A stretch of 34,161 nt of DNA, taken from Oscillospiraceae bacterium (GTDB lineage: Bacteria; Bacillota; Clostridia; Oscillospirales; CAG-272). Positions 1 through 6,356 of the stretch are shown here, piece after piece. Where the stretch lies: positions 1-34,161 of the forward strand of contig SVRY01000002.1 in assembly GCA_015064585.1 (NCBI GenBank). The letters run 5' to 3'. Within the stretch, counting starts at the first letter, position 1. Every line of letters begins with the position of its first letter. The notes beneath the pieces were generated by a model, which was given only the letters and a program-made list of their open reading frames with translations, did no database searches and had not been told where the DNA came from. The position numbers were made by a program, and so were the translations under genes.

Positions 1-345
1 ACGTTTAGCATTGGTGGGGTAAGCAACCTCATAGTGAGGGAGTCCTCCACCTCTGCTAATCCAAGAGCCGTTTAAATATATGCTCCTTATGTTTCTCCAC
101 TTAATAATTTCTCTTTGTCCCATTATATAAACGATTTCGATTTCTTCATCCGAAAAAGCCGTATACAGTGGTGATATTAAAAAAACAAAGATGGGAAGCA
201 GAGTGGCAACCGCAAAGCCTATTGAAAGTCCAATCTCTCGTTCGATTGCAACACATATAGATAAAACCAAAAAAATGGCGAAAAGAGCGATGACAAAAAA
301 CAGCTGGGTATTAAAAGCATAATGTTTTTGTTTTGTTTTTTTCAC
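1..345 (-). CDS. Membrane protein with PH-like region, partial (3' end outside window)
   Basis: Read on the minus strand, this frame stays open for 115 codons from a GTG at 343-345 to the window edge, so the C terminus is missing. The GTG is preceded by an AGGCGG ribosome site, and a good promoter lies upstream. The product starts VKKTKQKHYAFN, then has two hydrophobic segments (about residues 15-31 and 38-56). After these comes EEIEIVYIMGQREIIKWRNI, which resembles the start of a bacterial PH domain as found after a two-helix anchor (inference). No function can be assigned. The gene has no ATG start. Confidence 0.7.
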   Translation of the reverse strand, partial: MKKTKQKHYAFNTQLFFVIALFAIFLVLSICVAIEREIGLSIGFAVATLLPIFVFLISPLYTAFSDEEIEIVYIMGQREIIKWRNIRSIYLNGSWISRGGGLPHYEVAYPTNAKR

Positions 346-370
346 AGATGCTCACCGCCTTTCTGGAATT

Positions 371-399
371 AGTATAGCATAAAACTGGGAAAATTTCAA
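371..399 (-). promoter_or_regulatory. Sigma-A promoter for the gene at 1-345
   Basis: On the minus strand TTGAAA (394-399) is followed by a 17-nt spacer and TATACT (371-376), with TGC just before the -10 (extended -10). It lies about 25 nt upstream of the GTG start. Confidence 0.75.
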
Positions 400-435
400 C
401 CTTTATAAAAATGTTTTTCGCCATAGCGAAAAGCC

Positions 436-527
436 ACCTTACTTATTCACTATTCACTATTACTTATTACTTGCCAAAAAACGACAAGAGGTTTTAGTGA
501 AGAGTGAAGAGTGAAAAGTGAAAAAGT
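436..527. repeat. Degenerate inverted repeat of GTGAA-type heptamers
   Basis: The left part (about 438-470) has repeated TTCACTA / TTACTTA units. The right part (about 496-527) has GTGAAGA / GTGAAAA units, roughly the reverse complement of the left. In addition 473-487 (GCCAAAAAACGACAA) is an exact 15-nt inverted copy of 553-567, the tRNA 3' end plus terminator arm. It looks like a decayed MITE-like element; no coding sequence is present. Confidence 0.45.
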
Positions 528-563
528 AAAAACGACAACCTTCTGTCGAAGATTGTCGTTTTT
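528..563. terminator. Bidirectional terminator downstream of tRNA-Gln
   Basis: AAAAACGACAA (528-538) pairs with TTGTCGTTTTT (553-563), with an inner CTTC/GAAG stem (540-543, 548-551) and a TGTC loop. It starts immediately after the tRNA CCA end, so it most likely ends the minus-strand tRNA transcript. Confidence 0.8.
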
Positions 564-639
564 TGGCTGCGGCACTAGGATTCGAACCTAGGTAATGACG
601 GAGTCAGAGTCCGTTGCCTTACCGCTTGGCGATGCCGCA
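564..639 (-). tRNA. tRNA-Gln (anticodon CTG)
   Basis: On the minus strand the acceptor arms TGCGGCA (633-639) and TGCCGCA (568-574) pair fully. The anticodon stem ACGGA/TCCGT encloses loop CTCTGAC, giving anticodon CTG, which reads CAG (glutamine). The T arm CCTAG-GTTCGAAT-CCTAG is standard. The discriminator base is G (567), and CCA is encoded in the DNA (564-566). Confidence 0.95.
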
Positions 640-663
640 ATGTGTTTGTTCTCAACGGGTGAT

Positions 664-692
664 ATTATAGCAGATTCTTCCGCAGTTGTCAA
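664..692 (-). promoter_or_regulatory. Consensus sigma-A promoter for tRNA-Gln
   Basis: Perfect TTGACA (687-692), a 17-nt spacer and perfect TATAAT (664-669) on the minus strand, about 25 nt before the mature tRNA 5' end. Confidence 0.9.
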
Positions 693-757
693 CACTTTTT
701 TTAAGAATATTTTAGTTTTTTTCAACAAAATTATTCCTAGAAATTTGTGGAAATTGT

Positions 758-786
758 CGGGAGATGTCGGTAGTTGACACCTCCCG
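758..786 (-). terminator. Hairpin downstream of the hydrogenase operon
   Basis: CGGGAG (758-763) pairs with CTCCCG (781-786), with an inner TGTC/GACA pairing. It sits about 50 nt past the phosphatase stop codon. The T tract on either strand is weak, so the terminator role is inferred from position and stem strength. Confidence 0.5.
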
Positions 787-836
787 TTTCACTTTGATTT
801 CTTACAGTCAGTTCTGCTGATTTTCATAAGCAAGTT

Positions 837-2003
837 TTAAAAATAGCTCACTTTGATACGCTTGCCCATTTTCTTTAAGCAATCGGCAAGCTCCTCCACA
901 AGATTCATTTTGATGGCAAAATTAAGCGCCTTGTCTTGGTGGGCGGGATTGTTGGCTTTACCGGCAAAGAAATTGATGTCGGTCGCTTCCTCAAACAACA
1001 TACGGCAGATCAATGAAGCGCCGTCACGCCCAACACTCCATTTATCGTACAGCAAATCGTCCTGCAAATAGTCTCTGGCATATTCCAACACACGGCTTAA
1101 GGTGATCACCCCTTCTGTGGCAAGATCCACCCCTTCCAGCTCTGCAATGGGGGGAATATCCGACTCTACAAAATCAAGACTTGGGCGCAGAGGCTTACCC
1201 AAATAATTGGACACAATGGTTGAAGTTGTGCCGCCGCATATGATATGCTTCCCTGCCTTTGAGAAAAAGAGGCTAAGCATGCGGTCGTTGTCGTCTCTGC
1301 TGGCAGGAGGACCGAACAAAATACTCATGGGTACGCGCCGGCGAATGCGGATCACGCAAGCTGTTGCATCATCTCCCGGCTTACCGCCGTACAGTTTGTT
1401 GCATTCATCCACCAAAAGCGCTGAAAGCGCCTTGGCTGTATATCCCATACCGGACTTTTCTTCCATGAAAGAAGCAATCTCTTCCCTTTTCCAACCGAAA
1501 TTGTAAATTCCGCCCATGCCCGCATGGGGGCAACCGTCGCTCATGGCAACGAAGAGGTCGTTTTCTTGCAAATATATGACCGATTTATAAATGCGTTTTC
1601 CGTCAATATTCATTTCGGTCATAGAATAGTCCAAACTCTTGCCGTTACGAATAAAAATAACGGGAGGATTGTCAAACTGGATCAGCTCTGCCTGCCAATT
1701 ATTTACCAAGTGGATGATGGTAAAGGTTGAGTAGGCAAGACCGCGTATGGAGCATATGGGAAGTGTGGCGGCAATGGTTTCCACGCAATCCTCCAGTGAC
1801 ATTCCCTGCGCCATCATGGTGGAAATGATCTTGGAAGTCAAGGTAGAAAGAATGCTTGCCTTCACACCGCTTCCCAGACCGTCCGCCAATACAATGACAG
1901 ATGAGGACTCACCCTGCTCGACCACGTCCACATGGTCTCCGCAAAGCAGTTCACCGTGGTGATTGATGCTTTTATAACCCACATCGGCACACAATTCATT
2001 CAT
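837..2003 (-). CDS. SpoIIE-type PP2C protein phosphatase, hydrogenase-linked
   Basis: A 388-residue protein. Residues about 1-225 are a PPM/SpoIIE Ser/Thr phosphatase domain. The metal-binding motifs are VLADGLGSGVKAS near the start, then AMSDGCPHAGMGG, and PGDDATACVI at the end of the domain. The remaining ~160 residues form a separate C-terminal region that I do not recognise. The ATG overlaps the end of the upstream hydrogenase gene by 8 nt (ATGAATGA arrangement), so the two are translationally coupled. Family knowledge: phosphatases of this type accompany group C [FeFe]-hydrogenases thought to be sensory. Inference: it dephosphorylates an unknown target in response to the redox or H2 state read by its partner. 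No obvious substrate, such as an anti-sigma antagonist, lies in the window. Confidence 0.85.
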   Translation of the reverse strand: MNELCADVGYKSINHHGELLCGDHVDVVEQGESSSVIVLADGLGSGVKASILSTLTSKIISTMMAQGMSLEDCVETIAATLPICSIRGLAYSTFTIIHLVNNWQAELIQFDNPPVIFIRNGKSLDYSMTEMNIDGKRIYKSVIYLQENDLFVAMSDGCPHAGMGGIYNFGWKREEIASFMEEKSGMGYTAKALSALLVDECNKLYGGKPGDDATACVIRIRRRVPMSILFGPPASRDDNDRMLSLFFSKAGKHIICGGTTSTIVSNYLGKPLRPSLDFVESDIPPIAELEGVDLATEGVITLSRVLEYARDYLQDDLLYDKWSVGRDGASLICRMLFEEATDINFFAGKANNPAHQDKALNFAIKMNLVEELADCLKKMGKRIKVSYF

Positions 2004-3672
2004 CTTTGATCGACTCCTTCAGCTTGGTCAGGGCGATCTTGGTTTCTGCCGCCGTCTCGCCAAGCAACGATGCAATCTCCTGTACGATACGCATTTGTTT
2101 TTCTACTACCTTATCGGCAACTTCAATGGTGTTTCGGTTGATGCTGTCCTTGCGTCTGCGCGCGTTTTCTTCATAGGTTACATCCCGCATACTGCAAATG
2201 AGCAAATTGGTGTTTTCATCATACACCACCGACTGCTCTACGAATCTTCCGTATTCCGCAAGATATACTCTTTGATCGCGGATACTTCGCTTGGTATTTA
2301 AAACCTGCATGAAAACAGATGGGTCTAAAATGCGTACTACCGGCTCTCCCAGTACATCGCTTGCCGCGCGGATATTCATGATCTTGCGTGCCGCATCGTT
2401 GATCTTTTGTACTTCCAGTTGGTCGTTGAGTACAATCAAAGCATTTGGCGTGTAATTGACCACCGTATCCAAAAAAGCCTCTGCCTTATCTTTCAAATAT
2501 GGCAAACACATATCCCCCTCTGCCTTGCCTTGCAGAATTGCCGCCGCCTTTTCGCGGCAGGTATCGTATCCGCATGAGCCGCAATTGAGCTCGTCTTCAG
2601 GGCAGTTTTTGCCAAGCTGCTTCAGCACAGCGCGCATATCGGCTTCAGAGGGTTTATCCGTTTGTATATCAATTACCGTAAAATGCTTGCGAAGTTCCAT
2701 TTTATCGGAACAAACAATACTAAGTTCTTCTGTTCCTGCAGCTTGGGCGAGAGAGAGGTAATTTGTGATCGGATTTGGATAATATTTTTCCATCACAGGG
2801 CCGCCGACACAGCCGCCGCGGCAGGCGGACATTTCGATGAAACAGCGATGGATATTCCCATTTTCTATATCCTTGATGGCGGCAATGCAGTTATCCGTAC
2901 CATCCACTGCCAAATATGTATAGCCTTTTGCCGTTTCGCCCATGGACTTGATCATGCCCCCTGCCAAAGGGAACAAATGCGCAAGGCTTCGTTTGCCGCT
3001 ATCCATTTTTCTTTCGGGAACAACTCCCTCGCGCGCAAACCATGCAGAAAGCTCCTCAAAGGTCAAAACGACATCTACTATACCCTCATAGTGCTCTGCT
3101 TCGTCTTTTTTGGCAACACATGGACAAATATAGACGGTCTTTGCCTCGGGATGGCGTTTTTTGATATCCCTGCAGTGCGCCTGCATGGGGGAAACTACAT
3201 CCGCCAAATATTTTAATTGTTTTGGGAAATATTTTTGAATCAACAAATTGACAGAATGACAGGAAGAGCTGATCACAATATCCCGTTTCTCTTCTGTTAA
3301 TAAACGGTTATATTCGCTCTTTACCATAGCGGCACCGATGGCGGCATCTTCCGCATCGGTAAATCCCAGAGCCAGCAATGCTTGGCGCATGGCGGTAAAG
3401 CCCACACCGCTATAATATGCCGCAAAGGAGGGCTCCAAACTGACATATACCGGCACGCCGCTTTGGATCATGACTTTTGTCCGTTCGGTACCGTCGGAAA
3501 TTTCTCTTGCGTTTTGCGGGCATACTGCATAGCAACGTCCGCAAAGAATACACTCATTATTCATGATATGTGCTCGGTTACCCGAAAAACGAATAGATTT
3601 TACAGGACAGTATCGTAAGCACTTATAACAGTTTTTACAACCGGACTTTTTGAGCGCCAGACAGTTTTCCAT
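1996..3672 (-). CDS. Putative sensory [FeFe]-hydrogenase (group C) with PAS domain
   Basis: A 558-residue protein. Two N-terminal [4Fe-4S] clusters use C12/C15/C18/C22 and C41/C44/C47/C51. An H-cluster domain follows (about 70-320): L1 reads SSSCHSVN (C138), L2 CPCVAKKDE (C185) and L3 EMSACRGGCVGG (C284, C288). A further Fe-S motif has C357, C364, C367, C372 and C389 (NCGSCGYDTC). A PAS domain (about 400-505) and a helical tail end the protein. Catalytic group A enzymes have TSCCP at L1; here the second Cys, the proton-relay residue, aligns with H139, so turnover may be slow or altered. This domain order, next to a phosphatase and a 2Fe-2S ferredoxin gene, matches the phosphatase-linked putatively sensory class. 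A GGAG ribosome site lies 8 nt before the ATG. Confidence 0.88.
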   Translation of the reverse strand: MENCLALKKSGCKNCYKCLRYCPVKSIRFSGNRAHIMNNECILCGRCYAVCPQNAREISDGTERTKVMIQSGVPVYVSLEPSFAAYYSGVGFTAMRQALLALGFTDAEDAAIGAAMVKSEYNRLLTEEKRDIVISSSCHSVNLLIQKYFPKQLKYLADVVSPMQAHCRDIKKRHPEAKTVYICPCVAKKDEAEHYEGIVDVVLTFEELSAWFAREGVVPERKMDSGKRSLAHLFPLAGGMIKSMGETAKGYTYLAVDGTDNCIAAIKDIENGNIHRCFIEMSACRGGCVGGPVMEKYYPNPITNYLSLAQAAGTEELSIVCSDKMELRKHFTVIDIQTDKPSEADMRAVLKQLGKNCPEDELNCGSCGYDTCREKAAAILQGKAEGDMCLPYLKDKAEAFLDTVVNYTPNALIVLNDQLEVQKINDAARKIMNIRAASDVLGEPVVRILDPSVFMQVLNTKRSIRDQRVYLAEYGRFVEQSVVYDENTNLLICSMRDVTYEENARRRKDSINRNTIEVADKVVEKQMRIVQEIASLLGETAAETKIALTKLKESIKDE

Positions 3673-3719
3673 ATCAATTGGCTCCTTTCATAGCATATCA
3701 CTGCCAATTTGCAGAATTT

Positions 3720-3965
3720 TTATTGATTTAACTGAGACAAAACCTCGGTTTTGAAAAATTCCTCCACCGTTTCGGGAGATACGGAATATACCTTTTCACC
3801 GATGGTCACGCACACCCCCAGCTGACAGCTGCCAAGGCAAAAATTGCCCGCCAGCTCAACCTGATCGGAAACATGATACTGTGCGATCAATGTACGCAAA
3901 CCATCCACAACTTGATGGGAACCTTTGATATGGCAGGAGCTGCCGATGCAAACAGAAATTTTCAT
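3720..3965 (-). CDS. [2Fe-2S] thioredoxin-like ferredoxin (hydrogenase partner)
   Basis: An 81-residue protein starting MKISVCIGSSCHIKGS. Cysteines fall as C-x4-C (CIGSSC) and C-x3-C (CLGSC), the pattern of thioredoxin-like [2Fe-2S] ferredoxins related to the 24-kDa subunit of complex I and HydC-type proteins. I chose the ATG at 3963-3965 because GGAG sits 6 nt upstream. A longer in-frame start at 3998 would run through the hairpin leader and is unlikely. It is the first gene of the operon, 47 nt before the hydrogenase gene. Likely role: pass electrons to or from the hydrogenase sensor. Confidence 0.85.
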   Translation of the reverse strand: MKISVCIGSSCHIKGSHQVVDGLRTLIAQYHVSDQVELAGNFCLGSCQLGVCVTIGEKVYSVSPETVEEFFKTEVLSQLNQ

Positions 3966-3969
3966 GTTC

Positions 3970-4040
3970 ATCTCCATTCTGACGCTATGCGTCAGCACAA
4001 ATAGTGCTATTAAATTTGTATGCCGCTATGCGGCAAAAAT
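3970..4040 (-). repeat. 71-bp three-hairpin leader element, copy 1
   Basis: On the minus strand three short palindromes follow one another: GCCGC-ATA-GCGGC, GCAC-TATTT-GTGC and CTGACGC-ATA-GCGTCAG. The ribosome site AATGGAGAT comes right after them. The same 71 bp recurs at 22931-23001 without gaps and with about 8 differences by my count. The element lies in the 5' untranslated leader of the hydrogenase operon, between promoter and start codon. Confidence 0.8.
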
Positions 4041-4052
4041 GTGTTCTTAGTT

Positions 4053-4081
4053 ATTCTACCATAGTTTTGTATAATTTGCAA
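4053..4081 (-). promoter_or_regulatory. Promoter of the hydrogenase operon
   Basis: TTGCAA (4076-4081), 17-nt spacer, TAGAAT (4053-4058) on the minus strand. The predicted leader is about 80 nt and contains the hairpin element. Confidence 0.75.
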
Positions 4082-4106
4082 GCATCAAATTACAACGCCT
4101 GCCGTA

Positions 4107-4961
4107 TCATTCTGCCAAAAAGCGCTTGACCGCATCCACGCTGGCATTGCCTGCGTCTCTTCCCAGATCATAGGTCTTTTTTAGGATCGCGGGATCATGC
4201 TCAATGCGGGAAATGGGCAGTTTTTCCTTGGGGCAGATCACCATCACATCCCCCTGCTTTTCTCTTTGGGCAATGTAGGCAGTGGTTTCATTGTACATCT
4301 CGTGCCGCTTTTCCAGTGCCTTTATCAGATTTGGGTATTTGCGGTATTTCATTTTTATAAACCCGAGCATGCCCGTCTTTTCCTTAATATAGTTCCTTGG
4401 CTGGGTCAAAATGACCAGATTTTTGCCATAGCCCTGCGATTCAAAATATTTTAGCGGAATGGAATCGGAAATGCCGCCGTCCATGAGCTTTTTGCCTTCA
4501 ATTTCCACGATATTGGCAAAGAACGGAAGTGATGCCGATGCACGTATCCAATCCATCAGTTTCGGGTCATCTTCCCTGCAATTATAATATACGGGATTTC
4601 CGCTTTCAATATCAGTGGTGACAATATGAAACTCCATGGGATTTTCATAAAACGCCTTGCGGTCAAAAATATCCACCTCTTCGGGCACATAGCGGTAGCA
4701 ATAATCGGCGTTGTAATAATCGCCCGTTTTGATCAGCGAGCGCATACTGCCGTATTTGGGATCATTGCAAAAGCGCAGGTTATAGCGAATAGCTCTGCCT
4801 ATTTGCCCTGATTTGATATTGCATCCAAAACAAGCGCCGGCAGATACACCCACAGCACCGTCAAAGGCAATACCGTTTTCCATGAAAACATCCAGCACCC
4901 CACAGGTGAACATTCCCCGCATGGCACCGCCTTCCAAGATCAGACCTGATTTATTTGTCAA
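4107..4961 (-). CDS. Patatin-like phospholipase
   Basis: A 284-residue protein. The N terminus has the glycine-rich oxyanion segment GLILEGGAMRGMFTCG. The nucleophile elbow is GVSAG (Ser40), and the dyad aspartate is in MDGGISDSIPL (Asp161). This is the Ser-Asp catalytic dyad of patatin lipases (YjjU-like group); the substrate is unknown. No signal peptide is seen, so it is probably cytosolic or peripheral. The start codon is TTG (4959-4961) preceded by GGAAGTGATC; the nearest upstream ATG runs straight into a stop. It is a single gene with its own promoter. Confidence 0.88.
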   Translation of the reverse strand: MTNKSGLILEGGAMRGMFTCGVLDVFMENGIAFDGAVGVSAGACFGCNIKSGQIGRAIRYNLRFCNDPKYGSMRSLIKTGDYYNADYCYRYVPEEVDIFDRKAFYENPMEFHIVTTDIESGNPVYYNCREDDPKLMDWIRASASLPFFANIVEIEGKKLMDGGISDSIPLKYFESQGYGKNLVILTQPRNYIKEKTGMLGFIKMKYRKYPNLIKALEKRHEMYNETTAYIAQREKQGDVMVICPKEKLPISRIEHDPAILKKTYDLGRDAGNASVDAVKRFLAE

Positions 4962-4993
4962 TTAGATCACTTCCACATTTCAATTTCCCATAT

Positions 4994-5022
4994 ATTGTAT
5001 CACAATTTGAAAAGGATTGCAA
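4994..5022 (-). promoter_or_regulatory. Promoter of the patatin-like gene
   Basis: TTGCAA (5017-5022), 17-nt spacer, TACAAT (4994-4999) on the minus strand, about 30 nt before the TTG start. Confidence 0.7.
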
Positions 5023-5029
5023 TAAGAAA

Positions 5030-5060
5030 ATGCCATCCCGCTGTATTTGCAGGACAGCAT
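5030..5060 (-). terminator. Imperfect hairpin terminator after the frameshifted lipoprotein
   Basis: ATGC..TCC.GC (5030-5041) pairs imperfectly with GC.GGA..GCAT (5049-5060). On the minus strand it is followed by TTTTCTTATT. It sits about 45 nt after the stop at 5104. Confidence 0.5.
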
Positions 5061-5103
5061 CTCTTGTTTATAAGTCATTTTAACGCTGAGCTTGTCAGAT
5101 CAT

Positions 5104-6129
5104 TCACGTATTGGTATGGAGCAATACTTTTTCAAAGGAAAGCGACTGTATAAACTGTGCGATGTTCTCGGTATCCACAGCATCGACAGTACGCACATCT
5201 ACATAGTAAGAACGGTCGATCAGCGCACGGTAAAACACGGTTTGGGTGTTATACGGATTATACCGGTATATGGTTTGCAAACTATCGCTTTGAATTTCCG
5301 ACTTGGCACAATCTCTTAACATATAACCGAATTTATTAAAGCAGTATTCGTAGATGGTATCCTCCTCGTCAAAGCTTCCCCAGGGCTGAAGATTATATAC
5401 CGTTACCAAATAGGCAGTACCGTCTTTTTCAAAAAGGTAACGGTAACCGTCATCACCGACGCCTCTGCTTAAATTTTGCGGGAATATCTCAATGCCGTCG
5501 CTTCCCTTTTCAGACCCTTCGGATGTAACCGAATACATATATCCATTATCGAGAAATGACTTCATCATGGCTTGATAGGATCTGCGGTATTCCATATCAA
5601 ACTGCTTATACTCATAGGCTCGAATGAAATCGGCAAGACTCTCCATACTCTCAAATGCGATGGGCTGTCCGATCTTATTATCATATATAAAATTCACCAT
5701 GGACGAACGCTCACCGTCGGTATACACTATATTTACATCGTCAATACCTTCGATCTCGGTGGCGGCGATCTCGATTACATAAAATCCCTCGATCACATCC
5801 TCGGTATGGGTATCGTGGTTACTGATATTATCAATATACAGATCAAGCCAAATATCACCTTTGGGATCGTACATCATTTCCCCTTTGACAATATCGGAAA
5901 AACAGCAGCTGCTTCCCACAGCATAATATACTAGCAGAGTGGACTCTTCAAAATAGTCCTCGCCATAATCGTCACAGATCAATTGAAATTCCGAAAGCTC
6001 AAAACGGTCTTTGTTTTGATCCACAAAAGTATCTACTTCCTGCAGTGAACGAAATACAGCGAGAATGCCCCTGTCGTGCAGATCTCTTGACCATGTTTTG
6101 GCAAGCTGTACTGTCAATTGGCATTCCAT
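5104..6129 (-). CDS. Body of a frameshift-interrupted lipoprotein, paralog of 6357-7382
   Basis: This frame encodes 341 residues from the first ATG but has no signal peptide and no convincing ribosome site. Upstream, the frame stays open back to a TGA near 6190. A lipoprotein signal peptide lies just upstream in another frame (6114-6290), so a one-base shift around 6180-6195 seems to split one gene. Residues about 20-130 resemble the neighbour at 6357-7382, sharing LICDDY/YICDDY, then ESTLLVYYAVGSSCC against NSTLLIYRAVGSSCC, and a YVIEI segment. Residues 130-341 are an extra region with no recognised domain. The function is unknown. The shift could be a sequencing or assembly error, or a real mutation. 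Confidence 0.6.
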   Translation of the reverse strand: MECQLTVQLAKTWSRDLHDRGILAVFRSLQEVDTFVDQNKDRFELSEFQLICDDYGEDYFEESTLLVYYAVGSSCCFSDIVKGEMMYDPKGDIWLDLYIDNISNHDTHTEDVIEGFYVIEIAATEIEGIDDVNIVYTDGERSSMVNFIYDNKIGQPIAFESMESLADFIRAYEYKQFDMEYRRSYQAMMKSFLDNGYMYSVTSEGSEKGSDGIEIFPQNLSRGVGDDGYRYLFEKDGTAYLVTVYNLQPWGSFDEEDTIYEYCFNKFGYMLRDCAKSEIQSDSLQTIYRYNPYNTQTVFYRALIDRSYYVDVRTVDAVDTENIAQFIQSLSFEKVLLHTNT

Positions 6130-6290
6130 GCTTTCAATGGGCGGTGTTTGTATATCTGCGCTTGTCGGATCTTTCGGAAGATCTGCTGAGAGGGATCATT
6201 CCCATTGTTGTTCTGATACGCACCGCCGCAGGAAATCAGCGACAACACCGTTAAACAGGCAATGAAAGCAGCAAACAGTCTATACTTCAT
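6114..6290 (-). pseudogene. Signal-peptide part of the frameshifted lipoprotein gene
   Basis: Starts ATG at 6288-6290 with AAAGGAG upstream and reads MKYRLFAAFIACL..LSLISCGGAY, a lipoprotein signal with lipobox LISC. In this frame it stops at 6114 after 58 residues. The open frame continuing downstream (5104-6129) is in another frame and matches the paralog, so this is best read as the 5' part of one broken gene. Confidence 0.65.
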
Positions 6291-6320
6291 AATTTTCTCC
6301 TTTCATACTTATCTATAGTG

Positions 6321-6349
6321 ATTATACACCGCTATATTTTCCATGGCAA
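6321..6349 (-). promoter_or_regulatory. Promoter of the frameshifted lipoprotein
   Basis: TTGCCA (6344-6349), 17-nt spacer, TATAAT (6321-6326) on the minus strand, in the 66-bp gap between the two paralogs. Confidence 0.7.
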
Positions 6350-6356
6350 AGGGAAC

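Noticed and set aside
595-777. 60-codon open frame over the tRNA-Gln region
   Set aside because: It lies opposite the tRNA and its promoter and has no ribosome site.
6114-6290. Independent 58-residue small lipoprotein gene
   Set aside because: After the lipobox the frame has no conserved content, and the paralog shows that the signal continues into the frame used by 5104-6129.
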